The notes below the pieces were generated by a model. The model had not been told where the DNA came from. It ran no database searches and saw only the letters and a list, made by a program, of their open reading frames with translations. Position numbers and translations under genes: made by a program. From Sporobacter termitidis DSM 10068 (GTDB taxonomy: Bacteria > Bacillota > Clostridia > Oscillospirales > Oscillospiraceae): DNA of 64,000 nt. The first letter of the stretch is position 1. Each line of letters starts with the position of its first letter. Below are positions 25,002-33,299 of this stretch, in pieces. The stretch covers positions 1 through 64,000 of the forward strand of contig NZ_FQXV01000004.1 of assembly GCF_900130065.1 (NCBI RefSeq). Reading direction: 5' to 3'.

Positions 25002-26504
25002 ATGGCAATCGATAAAAAATGGCTTGATGAGATGGAGGCAAAAATCCCGAAGGGCAAGGTGCGTACGCGTTTCGCGCCCAGCCCGACGGGGTATATGCAT
25101 GTGGGCGGCCTGCGGACGGCGCTTTATACGTATCTGATCGCCAAAAAGATGGGCGGGACGTTTATCCTGCGCATCGAGGATACGGACGACAAGCGCTTTG
25201 TGGAGGGCGCCACGGAGATCATCGTCCGCACGCTGAAAAGCGTCGGCCTTGATTACGACGAGGGGCCGGACGCGGGCGGACCCAGCGGGCCTTATATCCA
25301 GAGTGAGCGCAAGCCGCTTTACCGCCCATACGCGGAGCTGCTGTGCGAGACGGACGCGGCGTATTACTGCTTCTGCAGGCATGTGGAGCACGACGAGCGT
25401 GACCACGAGGACTTGGGGCTCGTGGCCGAGACGGAGGACCCGTGCCGCAGTCTTTCGTATGAAGAGGCAAAGCGGCGCGCCGACGCGGGCGAGCCCCACG
25501 TCATCCGCATGAAAACGCCCCGGGAGGGAACCACCTCGTTCCACGACGAAATCTTCGGCGATATCACCGTAGAGAACAAAACGCTGGACGATATGGTGCT
25601 TTTAAAAAGCGACAACCTGCCCACGTATAACTTCGCCAACGTCGTGGACGATCACCTCATGGGCATCACCCACGTTATCCGCGGCAGCGAATATCTCTCC
25701 TCCGCGCCAAAATACAATCTGCTGTATGAGGCGTTCGGCTGGGAGATTCCCGTCTATATCACCGTCTCGCCGATCATGCGGGACGCGCAGCATAAGCTTT
25801 CCAAGCGCCACGGGGACCCCTCCTACGAGGACCTTTTAAAGCTCGGCTACGTGTCGGACGCGGTCGTCAACTACGTGGCGCTCCTGGGGTGGAGCCCCGG
25901 GGGCGAGCGTGAGATTTTCACGCTTTCCGAGCTGTCGGAGATTTTCGATGTCGGCGGCATTTCGAAATCCCCGGCGATTTTTGATATTGATAAGCTGACG
26001 TATTTCAACGCCGAATATATCCGGGCCATGGCGCCGGACAAATTCGCCGCGCTCGCCGCGCCGTATATCCGCGCGGCCGTGAAAAATCCGGCCATCGACA
26101 TTGGCGCGGTCGCCGCCATCCTGCAGCCGCGCTGCGAAAAGCTGACGGATATCCCCGAGAAGATCGACTTTTTCGATAAGCTGCCAGCATATGAAACGGC
26201 GCTGTATGTCCACAAAAAATCGAAGACCGATGAGGCGGTCTCGCTGAAAATGCTCGAGATTGTCCGGCCGGTGCTTGAGGCGCTGGCGCCGTGGTCGCTG
26301 GAGGCCATTCACGACGCGCTGATGGGCCTGGCCGAAAAGCTGGAGCTCAAAAACGCGACGCTCCTTTGGCCGCTCCGCATCGCGCTCGCCGGCAAAGCAG
26401 TGACGCCCGGCGGCGCCGTGGAGATATGCCACATACTGGGCAGGGAAGAGACGCTTCGCCGCATCGATATCGGCATAGGGAAATTGTCCGGGGGGAAGCT
26501 ATGA
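25002..26504 (+). CDS. gltX: Glutamate--tRNA ligase
   Basis: 500 aa class I synthetase. HIGH motif variant FAPSPTGYMHVGGLRTALYT (about 23-42), zinc-free middle region, KMSKS motif as HKLSKRHGD (about 265-273), and an anticodon-binding helical C-terminus. It charges tRNA-Glu (and, in many Firmicutes, also tRNA-Gln for amidation). The last codons overlap the next gene as ATGA, so the two are co-translated. GGAGGAG lies 6 nt before ATG 25002. Confidence 0.96.
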   Translation: MAIDKKWLDEMEAKIPKGKVRTRFAPSPTGYMHVGGLRTALYTYLIAKKMGGTFILRIEDTDDKRFVEGATEIIVRTLKSVGLDYDEGPDAGGPSGPYIQSERKPLYRPYAELLCETDAAYYCFCRHVEHDERDHEDLGLVAETEDPCRSLSYEEAKRRADAGEPHVIRMKTPREGTTSFHDEIFGDITVENKTLDDMVLLKSDNLPTYNFANVVDDHLMGITHVIRGSEYLSSAPKYNLLYEAFGWEIPVYITVSPIMRDAQHKLSKRHGDPSYEDLLKLGYVSDAVVNYVALLGWSPGGEREIFTLSELSEIFDVGGISKSPAIFDIDKLTYFNAEYIRAMAPDKFAALAAPYIRAAVKNPAIDIGAVAAILQPRCEKLTDIPEKIDFFDKLPAYETALYVHKKSKTDEAVSLKMLEIVRPVLEALAPWSLEAIHDALMGLAEKLELKNATLLWPLRIALAGKAVTPGGAVEICHILGREETLRRIDIGIGKLSGGKL

Positions 26505-27163
26505 ACAAGACGCTGAAAAAAGTACTCATTTTCATCCTGGCGCTTATTGCCGTCGTCCTCGTGATTTTCCTGATCGAGCTGCTTGTGCCGAGGCAGTCGG
26601 GCGGGCCGGACCTCACGTCGCCGGCCGTTTCGGACAGCCCGTCGCCGACGCCGTCTGAAAGCGCATCGCCGTCGCCCAGCCTGTCGCCCTCGCCCTCTCC
26701 GTCGGAGGACGGCGCCGTGACGACGGAGGAAACGGCGGATGGCACCAAATACAATGTCACGATACCCGAGGCGTCGGCCTCATACTCAATCACGGCTGAT
26801 AGCGCCCTCTTTACACATTCCAGGGAGAACGGCAGCGACCTGTTCAAGTCAAATAAGGATGAAAGCGAATATCTGAGGATCGATTTCGTCAAGGGCGCCA
26901 AGGCGGCGGCTCTGGCCCCGAGCATCATGGATTCCTATATCAACTATACGAATTTTGAACAGTCCGGACAAAATTATATCGACGGCACGCAGATATCCGG
27001 CGAGACGGTGACGGCGGACGACGGCAAAACGCAGGTGACGGCTTGGCTCGTCGACACCGATAAGGGCGTTTTGACGGTGGCGATCAGCCTCAGCCTGTCG
27101 GACAAGGCGTCCCAAACGCCGCAGCTTGATAAATTGCTGTCGTCTTTGACGATCAATGAGTAA
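26501..27163 (+). CDS. Hypothetical membrane-anchored protein with Ser/Pro linker
   Basis: 220 aa from ATG 26501, overlapping the gltX stop (ATGA). Residues 6-27 form a single membrane helix (VLIFILALIAVVLVIFLIEL); then a Ser/Pro/Ala linker (about 38-70, repeats of SPSPS), then an extracellular domain with YNVTIPEASASYSITADSA, DFVKGAKAAALAPSIM and a C-terminal TVAISLSLSDKA. No known family recognised. The layout suggests a sensor or substrate-binding domain on the cell surface. Coupling to gltX is positional only. Confidence 0.75.
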   Translation: MNKTLKKVLIFILALIAVVLVIFLIELLVPRQSGGPDLTSPAVSDSPSPTPSESASPSPSLSPSPSPSEDGAVTTEETADGTKYNVTIPEASASYSITADSALFTHSRENGSDLFKSNKDESEYLRIDFVKGAKAAALAPSIMDSYINYTNFEQSGQNYIDGTQISGETVTADDGKTQVTAWLVDTDKGVLTVAISLSLSDKASQTPQLDKLLSSLTINE

Positions 27164-27200
27164 ATAACCGGTACGCCAAGCATATTTTGCAACACATACG

Positions 27201-27239
27201 GCGCCTCTTTGTGGTAACGATAAAACCATAAAGGGGCGC
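27201..27239 (+). terminator. Terminator after the gltX operon
   Basis: GCGCCTCTTTGTGGT pairs with ACCATAAAGGGGCGC (one G-T pair), nine-nt loop, followed by TTAGTGTCGTTTTA. Confidence 0.65.
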
Positions 27240-27314
27240 TTAGTGTCGTTTTATTGGGAAATGGAGCCAATGCGGCAAAAAGCGCCCCCAACTGGGATAA
27301 ACGGAGCATGAACT

Positions 27315-28685
27315 ATGAAAATAAACAAACGAAGAAAAAAAATCGTATTACTGACGAGCTATATCCTCGCGGGATTCGTGGTGCTGGGCGGCGCGGCGTA
27401 CCAGAATCATCTACAGGCGGAAGCGTACAGGCTCCAGCTGGAAAACGGCTATCAGCACGCCTTTGACGAGCTCGTTTCCGGCGTCGGAGAGCTGGACTCG
27501 GCGCTGCAGAAGACGCTGTACGCCACGACGCCGTCCATGGTCAGCTCCGTCTGCGCCGAGGTCTACGGCAAGGCGCAGGCGGCGCAGTACGCGCTGGGCG
27601 AGCTGCCGTTTTCATCGTATAAATATCAGAACATGTCGAGCTTTATCTCAAAGGTCGGCGATTACGCCTATATGCTTTCAAAAAAAGCGTCCTCCGGGTC
27701 AGAGAGCACGGAGGAGGACCACCAAAACCTCCAGAAGCTGTCCGATACGGCGTCCGTCCTGTCGACAAACCTCAACCAGCTCATGTGGGACACGAACACC
27801 TCGGGCATGTCCGTGGCGAAAATCGAGAATCTGAGCGATTCGGCCTCAAAGGTCGGGGACGACGCGACGTCGGGCGTCCTGCAGGACAGCTTTTCCGTGA
27901 TGGAAGGGGAGTTCCCGGAGACGCCCTCCCTCATATACGACGGGCCGTTTTCTTCCCACATCGCCGGCATGACGCCAAAGCTTTTAGAGGATAAGAGCGA
28001 TATCACCTCCGACGAGGCGCTCAAAAAGGCCGCGGCTTTTATCGGAATGAAGTCCAGCGCCATCAAGTCCAACGGCGAGCGCGGCGGAAATCTGCCGGTC
28101 TATATGTTCTACGCCAACGTCGGCGGCGGGACGGTCAGCTTTGAGGTCACGAAAAAGGGCGGATATATCTCCGCGGTGTTCAACTCCCGTCTCGTCAAGT
28201 CAAGCGTGATCTCCGCGGATGACGCGGCGAAAATCGCCTCGCGGTTCCTGAGCAAAAAAGGCTATAAAAACATGAAGCAGAGCTATCAGATGAAAACCGG
28301 CAACACGCTGACGATCAACTTTGCCTATACCCAAAACGACGTTATCTGCTACACGGACCTCATCAAGGTTTCCGTCGCGCTCGATAACGGCAACATCGTC
28401 GGGTTCGAGAGCCAGGGATATATCATGAACCATGCGGACAGAGATATCCCGGCCGCCAAGGTCTCGGAAAAAGACGCCGTGAAAAAGGTGTCGTCATACC
28501 TCAAGGTCCTCTCCCACAACATGGCGATCATCCCTACCGCGGGAAAGAACGAGGTCTTCTGCCATGAATTCAAGTGCGAAAACGGGAACGGGAGCCACTA
28601 TATCGTCTACGTCAACGCCCAGACTGGGAACGAGGAGAAGATCCTGATCCTTCAGGAAACGGATCAGGGCACGCTGGCCATGTAA
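27315..28685 (+). CDS. ypeB: Germination protein YpeB
   Basis: 456 aa. N-terminal membrane anchor (residues 9-30, IVLLTSYILAGFVVLGGAAY), a helical domain (HAFDELVSGVGELDSALQKTLY...MSSFISKVGDYAYMLSKKAS) typical of YpeB, and a C-terminal PepSY-like tandem (about 245-440; ISADDAAKIASRFL and VSEKDAVKKVSSYL). YpeB sits in the spore with the cortex hydrolase SleB and is needed for its stability. SleB normally lies immediately upstream; none is found here. GGAG lies 8 nt before ATG. Presence marks a spore former. Confidence 0.88.
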   Translation: MKINKRRKKIVLLTSYILAGFVVLGGAAYQNHLQAEAYRLQLENGYQHAFDELVSGVGELDSALQKTLYATTPSMVSSVCAEVYGKAQAAQYALGELPFSSYKYQNMSSFISKVGDYAYMLSKKASSGSESTEEDHQNLQKLSDTASVLSTNLNQLMWDTNTSGMSVAKIENLSDSASKVGDDATSGVLQDSFSVMEGEFPETPSLIYDGPFSSHIAGMTPKLLEDKSDITSDEALKKAAAFIGMKSSAIKSNGERGGNLPVYMFYANVGGGTVSFEVTKKGGYISAVFNSRLVKSSVISADDAAKIASRFLSKKGYKNMKQSYQMKTGNTLTINFAYTQNDVICYTDLIKVSVALDNGNIVGFESQGYIMNHADRDIPAAKVSEKDAVKKVSSYLKVLSHNMAIIPTAGKNEVFCHEFKCENGNGSHYIVYVNAQTGNEEKILILQETDQGTLAM

Positions 28686-28708
28686 GCGCGGCAAATAAAT
28701 CGACCCGG

Positions 28709-28741
28709 AACCGGGACGCGGCACCGCCGCGTCCCGGTTTT
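28709..28741 (+). terminator. Terminator after ypeB
   Basis: Perfect 14-bp stem AACCGGGACGCGGC/GCCGCGTCCCGGTT with a 3-nt loop, followed by TTGCG. Confidence 0.75.
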
Positions 28742-28795
28742 GCGCGGCTTGCTGCACGCCGAGGCCCGGTGGCGAAAAACGGCGGCGGCCATATA

Positions 28796-28818
28796 ATGGG
28801 TAATGGACTATTACCCAT
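28796..28818. promoter_or_regulatory. Palindromic operator overlapping a -10 box
   Basis: ATGGGTAAT-GGACT-ATTACCCAT, 9-bp perfect arms. The TATAAT at 28792-28797 runs into the left arm and the ribosome site AAGGA (28821) follows the right arm, so it could be a repressor site over the start point or an RNA hairpin in front of the TTG start at 28831. Confidence 0.45.
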
Positions 28819-28830
28819 GAAAGGACGCTT

Positions 28831-30294
28831 TTGTCGTTGGATCAGTCTAAAACGCCGCTGTTTGACGCCGTCAAAAAATACGCGGAGGATAAGGTCATAC
28901 CGTTTCATGTGCCGGGCCATAAGCAGGGGAACGGCCTGAGGGAGTACGGGGCCTATTTTGGCCAGAGCGTCCTGAAAACGGACGTCAACGGCATGGAGGG
29001 CCTGGACTTTTACAACAACCCCTCGGGCGTGATACTGGAGTCGGAGCAACTCCTGGCCGAGGCTTACGGCGCCGCTCACGCGTTCTTTCTCGTTAACGGG
29101 ACCACGGCCGGCGTCCAGGCGATGGTCCTCAGCGCCTGCAAGCCGGGAGATGAGCTCATCCTGCCGAGGAACGCGCACAAATCGGCGGTGGGCGGAATGA
29201 TCTTAAGCGGGGCCGTGCCCGTATACGTGCAGCCGGAATACAGCGAAGAGCTGGGAATCGCCATGAGCGTCACCCCCGGCGCCGTTGAGCGGGCGATACG
29301 CGCCCACAGCGGGGCGGCCGCGCTGCTTTTGCTAAATCCCACGTATTACGGGGCCGCCGCGGACATCGAAACGCTGGTGCAGCTGGCGCATTCCGCCGGG
29401 GTGGCGGCGCTGGCTGACGAGGCCCACGGCGCCCATCTGCCTTTTCATCCCGGGCTGCCGCTCTCCGCCATGGCCGCCGGCGCCGATATGAGCGCCGTCA
29501 GCCTGCATAAAACGGCCGGCGCACTGACGCAGTGCTCCGCGCTGCTCCTGAGCGGCGGCTGTGACCCGGCGCGGGCCGGACAGGCGCTCAGCCTGCTGAG
29601 CACCGCCAGCGCGTCGTACATTTTGATGTGCTCCATCGACCTTGCCAGAAAGCAGCTGGCCCTGCGGGGCGAGGAAATGCTCGACGAAACGCTCCGGCTT
29701 GTCCGGCTGGCGCGGCGGGAGCTTGCCGCCGTCGACGGGCTGCGCGTCTTCGGTCGGGAGCTTATCGGTACGCCGGGCTGCTTCGATTTTGACGAGACAA
29801 AGCTCGGCGTCAGCGTCAGGGACCTGGGATATACAGGGTATGAAGTCGAGGAGAAACTGCGGAAGGAATATAACATCCAGATCGAGCTGTCGGACATGTA
29901 CAACATCCTGGCCGTCGTAACGCTGGGCGACAGCGCGGAGAACCTCCGCCGCCTCGTCGATGCGCTGAAGGACATCGCCCGGCATCCGGCCGCCCGGAAA
30001 AGTATTTGTAATACGATCATCCCGGAGATACCGGATGTGGCCGAGGCCCCCCGCGAGGCCTTTTTCGGCAAAAAAAAGGCGGTCCGCCTCGAAGACGCCG
30101 CCGGAGAGATCGCGGGGGAGATGCTCATGGCGTACCCGCCCGGGATACCGGTTATCGGCATCGGCGAGCGTATCACGGGGGAGACCGTTGCGTATATCAG
30201 GCTTCTGAAGACGGAAAAGTGCCAGCTGCAGGGGACGGCGGACCCCGCCGTCGATTATATTGAGGTGCTGGCGAAAAGCGGCGGCTTCAGATGA
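28831..30294 (+). CDS. Orn/Lys/Arg decarboxylase-family PLP enzyme
   Basis: 487 aa, TTG start at 28831 (AAGGACG upstream). Fold-type I PLP enzyme: HVPGHKQGNGL, FLVNGTTAGVQAM (about 84-96), LADEAHGAHLPFHPG (Asp and His of the cofactor site) and SLHKTAGALTQ with the Schiff-base Lys. C-terminal OKR_DC_1_C domain (AYPPGIPVIGIGERITGE). Length matches the small Firmicutes arginine/lysine decarboxylases of the YaaO/SpeA type, lacking the N-terminal wing. Likely makes agmatine or cadaverine. Convergent with EamA, overlapping its end by 8 bp. Confidence 0.9.
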   Translation: MSLDQSKTPLFDAVKKYAEDKVIPFHVPGHKQGNGLREYGAYFGQSVLKTDVNGMEGLDFYNNPSGVILESEQLLAEAYGAAHAFFLVNGTTAGVQAMVLSACKPGDELILPRNAHKSAVGGMILSGAVPVYVQPEYSEELGIAMSVTPGAVERAIRAHSGAAALLLLNPTYYGAAADIETLVQLAHSAGVAALADEAHGAHLPFHPGLPLSAMAAGADMSAVSLHKTAGALTQCSALLLSGGCDPARAGQALSLLSTASASYILMCSIDLARKQLALRGEEMLDETLRLVRLARRELAAVDGLRVFGRELIGTPGCFDFDETKLGVSVRDLGYTGYEVEEKLRKEYNIQIELSDMYNILAVVTLGDSAENLRRLVDALKDIARHPAARKSICNTIIPEIPDVAEAPREAFFGKKKAVRLEDAAGEIAGEMLMAYPPGIPVIGIGERITGETVAYIRLLKTEKCQLQGTADPAVDYIEVLAKSGGFR

Positions 30295-30700
30295 TCAGAA
30301 TCAAACCGACAATGGCCAGACAGGCGCCCAGCAGATTCGTAAAGGTCAGGCGCTCGTGCAGGAAGAGGATGGCGCATAGAATCGTCACGACCGGGGAACA
30401 GGACATGATAAGCATGACGATGGAGGCCGAGCCCCGCTTCAGCGCGGCGAAATAGGCCAGGTCGCCGATGAGCGTGGCGAGCAGGGCCTCGACGATCAGC
30501 AGGAGAAGAGTCCTCGCCGGAATATTTCGCAGCTCGCCGATACTGCCGCTGAACGTCAGCCACAGCAGAATAACGGCCGCCGTAAAGAACGTCCTGACCG
30601 ACAGGCCGACGACGGGATTGACGTTTTCCAGGCCCATTTTGGCAAAAAACGGCGCTATGCCCCAGCAGATCATGCCGATGATGGCAAAAAAATAAACCAT
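30287..30700 (-). CDS. EamA-domain transporter, short single-repeat form
   Basis: 137 aa with five hydrophobic segments (about 2-14, 32-48, 63-85, 91-111, 118-136), one EamA half: VYFFAIIGMICWGIAPFFAK and SASIVMLIMSCSPVVTILCAI, ERLTFTNLLGACLAIVGLILI. Full DMT exporters carry two such repeats; this protein has one, so it must dimerise like EmrE-type SMR or work as part of a pair. Substrate unknown. Start ATG 30700 preceded by AGGAAG. It overlaps the decarboxylase stop (convergent). Confidence 0.85.
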   Translation of the reverse strand: MVYFFAIIGMICWGIAPFFAKMGLENVNPVVGLSVRTFFTAAVILLWLTFSGSIGELRNIPARTLLLLIVEALLATLIGDLAYFAALKRGSASIVMLIMSCSPVVTILCAILFLHERLTFTNLLGACLAIVGLILII

Positions 30701-30720
30701 ACGACGTCACTTCCTGTTGT

Positions 30721-31758
30721 TTGTTCAACTATATGTGTTGTCCCACCGGGTTAGAATGGACATCAAATATTTCTCCGCGGCGCGCAAATACTACATATGT
30801 TTGCTCTGGCGGCGCGGGGCTGATTTTCAGAAAAGGGCGTGGGAGCATCAGATTATCTGTAAATATCAAAAGGCTTTTTGTTTTTGTCCTGGGCTTGTCC
30901 GTCACGGCCGGCTGCCTGACCGGCGGCGCCGGCGCCGGAGCGGTGCCGGCGGAGCTCTCCGGGCGGCCCGGCTTCGACCCGTTCCTGCGCGCCTCGCTCC
31001 TCTCCGGCCCCACAACGCAGGTGCCGTGGCAGAACGACCCGGCGTTCAACGCGGCGAAGAAGGAAAACGGCTGCACGGCTCTGCTGGCGGCGTATAAAAC
31101 CGTCCTCAGGGACCCGCTGCCGGGCGAGGAGGGCAACGTGCATCTCGCCGCGCGTTACATCCGCGGCGCGCTTGTCCCGCCGGGAGAAACCTTTTCGCAA
31201 AACGAGACGGCGGGCCCGTATACTGCCGAGCGGGGCTACGACAGCGGGCCCACATATATGGGGACGCTCTATTCCGAGACGATCGGCGGCGGCGTGTGCA
31301 AAATCGCCTCCACACTCTTTAACGTGGCGGTCCTCTCGGACCTTGCCATCGTGGAACGGCACACCCACAGCATGCCCGTCCCTTACGTGCCCTACGGCCA
31401 GGACGCCACCGTCTATTACGGGGCCAAGGACCTGAAGTTCAAAAATACGACGGGCGCGCCCATCCTCATCTGGGCTGAGGGCATCGACAATATCCTGTAT
31501 ATCGGCTTTTACGGCCAAAGCGTCCCGCCGGAGCTGGTATGGCACCACGACGTGCTGAACGTATACCGGGCCCCGGTCGTCTACCGCGACAATACAAAGC
31601 TCCCGAAAGGCACCGAGCATGTCCTCCACGAGGGGATGGACGGCGCCGCCATCCGCTCGTGGATCACGCGCTTTCATTCCGACGGCACCAGCGACGTGCG
31701 CGAAATGGGCACCCACTACTATAACCCTTTGTCCTGGATCATCGAAAGAAACAATTAA
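30721..31758 (+). CDS. VanW family protein
   Basis: 345 aa as the longest frame, start uncertain: TTG 30721 or ATG 30733 are in frame but neither has a strong ribosome site, and translation may begin later, near KRLFVFVLGLSVTAGCLTGG, a signal-peptide-like stretch with a weak lipobox. The VanW domain is clear: FSQNETAGPYTAERGYDSGPTY, GGGVCKIASTLFNVAVLS, ERHTHSMPVPYVPYGQDATV and LKFKNTTGAPILIWAE. VanW proteins are extracytoplasmic; their role (peptidoglycan or vancomycin-linked) is unproven. Diverges from EamA with a 20-bp gap. Confidence 0.83.
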   Translation: MFNYMCCPTGLEWTSNISPRRANTTYVCSGGAGLIFRKGRGSIRLSVNIKRLFVFVLGLSVTAGCLTGGAGAGAVPAELSGRPGFDPFLRASLLSGPTTQVPWQNDPAFNAAKKENGCTALLAAYKTVLRDPLPGEEGNVHLAARYIRGALVPPGETFSQNETAGPYTAERGYDSGPTYMGTLYSETIGGGVCKIASTLFNVAVLSDLAIVERHTHSMPVPYVPYGQDATVYYGAKDLKFKNTTGAPILIWAEGIDNILYIGFYGQSVPPELVWHHDVLNVYRAPVVYRDNTKLPKGTEHVLHEGMDGAAIRSWITRFHSDGTSDVREMGTHYYNPLSWIIERNN

Positions 31759-31763
31759 CGGCG

Positions 31764-31831
31764 GGCATTCGGCGAACGAAATTCGCCCCTACGTGAGATA
31801 TACCGTAGGGGCGAACTGCGTTCGCCTTCCG
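31764..31831. repeat. Dispersed gtaggggcga palindrome
   Basis: gcgaacgaaattcgccccta, then cgtaggggcgaactgcgttcgcc: long inverted repeat between convergent genes; the same GTAGGGGCG words occur at 15333, 41697, 58461, 58500 and 59204. Confidence 0.7.
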
Positions 31832-31851
31832 TTACATAGGTTATTCAGCCG

Positions 31852-33123
31852 TCACACCAGCGCGCCCAACAGGAGGATTTCCTCGTTTTGACTGTAGATC
31901 GTGGGGAACTGGCTGACCGGCACCGGATTGACGCCGAGGCCCACCTCAATGGTAAAGCCGGGCCGCCTGTATTCCTGGATGAACCAGTCCTTATACCCGG
32001 CATATGACGCCTCCTCGGGATTTGCCGCGATGGCGTAGCCGCTGACGCGGGAGAAAAGCTGCGCGATGGTCGTGGACTCGGGCGGCTCGAGATTTTCAAA
32101 CTGATAAAAAATGACGTTCCCCTGCGTGTGGTAAGCGATGACGAGCCGGAAATCGTGCTGCCGGGTGAAATTGGCCATGCTGACCGTCTCCGGCTCGCTG
32201 AGCGGTCCGGGCCCGCCGTAATCCCTGGGACCCGGGCCGGTGATGCCCTGCTCCAGCTCGTACTGACGGCCGCGCTCCCATTCGGCGGGGTAATTCAGAT
32301 TGAGGTCGGTGCCCCTGATATTGGCCTTCCACACGCTGGGGAGGGGGAGCCCCGTCCGGTTGAGCTGCGCCGCCTGGCGGTACGCGTCGGCCGAATAATT
32401 GGGCCAGTAGTTCACCAGATCCACGCCGTCGGGATTCACCATCGGCACGATATAAATGCTGGTCCGGCTCCAGATGTCGGGGATGCTGTAGTTCCCCAGC
32501 CGGCCGCCGACGGAGAAGGCCCTGGAGACGTTTTCGATGAATTTCATCAAAAGCGGCGTGGTGATCCATTCGTTGGCGTGGTGGGCGGCGTTGTAAAAGA
32601 CCTGATTGGTCCCGCGCCCGAGACGGACGGCATAGAGGCTTTTGCCCATAACGCTCGTCCCGATGCTGCTGACCTCCAGAAAGGGATACCGGGCCCGCAG
32701 ACCCCGGAGCTGCCGGGAAAGGATATCGTATGTATAGTCGATATCGGTATAGACCACGTCGATCCCGTAGGGGACGGTGAGGTGCTGGCCGATATAAAGA
32801 TTGTTCGGGTTGATGCCCGGGTTTGCCGTCAGGATGGCGTTTTCCGTTGTGTAAAACCGCCGCGCGATGGCGTAGACCGTGTCTCCGGGGCGGACGTTAT
32901 AGTCGTCGTAGCCCAGCAGGAGGCGTTCCATGGCGGCCCAGGTGGCGGGCCCGACGACGCCGTCCGGCGTCAGCCCGTAATCCTGCTGGAACTGAATAAC
33001 GGCCTGACGCGTCCTGGAGCCGAAGGCCCCGTCGACCGCGCCGGCGCTGTAGCCGATCCTGTTTAGAAGACTCTGTATGAGCTTGACGTTCGGGCCGGTG
33101 GAGCCCAACAATAAAGTTTCCAT
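31852..33123 (-). CDS. M14 zinc carboxypeptidase-family endopeptidase with PG-binding and LysM domains
   Basis: 423 aa. Domain order: PG_binding_1 (about 5-65; LIQSLLNRIGYSAGAVDGAFG), LysM (about 73-118; YNVRPGDTVYAIARRFYTTENAIL), M14 catalytic domain (about 125-420) with HxxE zinc ligands in HHANEW, substrate Arg/Asn-Leu-Asn (TDLNLNYPAEWE), third ligand His in AYHTQG and catalytic Glu in FTIEVG. This is the layout of gamma-D-glutamyl-L-diamino acid endopeptidase I (Bacillus sphaericus), acting on peptidoglycan stem peptides. No signal peptide is visible, as in that spore-associated enzyme, so it may act in the forespore or mother cell. Confidence 0.92.
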   Translation of the reverse strand: METLLLGSTGPNVKLIQSLLNRIGYSAGAVDGAFGSRTRQAVIQFQQDYGLTPDGVVGPATWAAMERLLLGYDDYNVRPGDTVYAIARRFYTTENAILTANPGINPNNLYIGQHLTVPYGIDVVYTDIDYTYDILSRQLRGLRARYPFLEVSSIGTSVMGKSLYAVRLGRGTNQVFYNAAHHANEWITTPLLMKFIENVSRAFSVGGRLGNYSIPDIWSRTSIYIVPMVNPDGVDLVNYWPNYSADAYRQAAQLNRTGLPLPSVWKANIRGTDLNLNYPAEWERGRQYELEQGITGPGPRDYGGPGPLSEPETVSMANFTRQHDFRLVIAYHTQGNVIFYQFENLEPPESTTIAQLFSRVSGYAIAANPEEASYAGYKDWFIQEYRRPGFTIEVGLGVNPVPVSQFPTIYSQNEEILLLGALV

Positions 33124-33299
33124 TTCATTCCCTGCTTTTCTAGTTTGTATATTCTATTTCGCGGGGGGAGAAATGTGGCTGTCCGGCGGGTGGAATTTGA
33201 TCCGGCCGCGGAGAGAAGCGCCGGGGCGGGATGTTTTGCGCGTATGATGCGCCCGGCGCGGTCATATGATGTAGCAACGACTTTGCAAGGAGACGCGCC

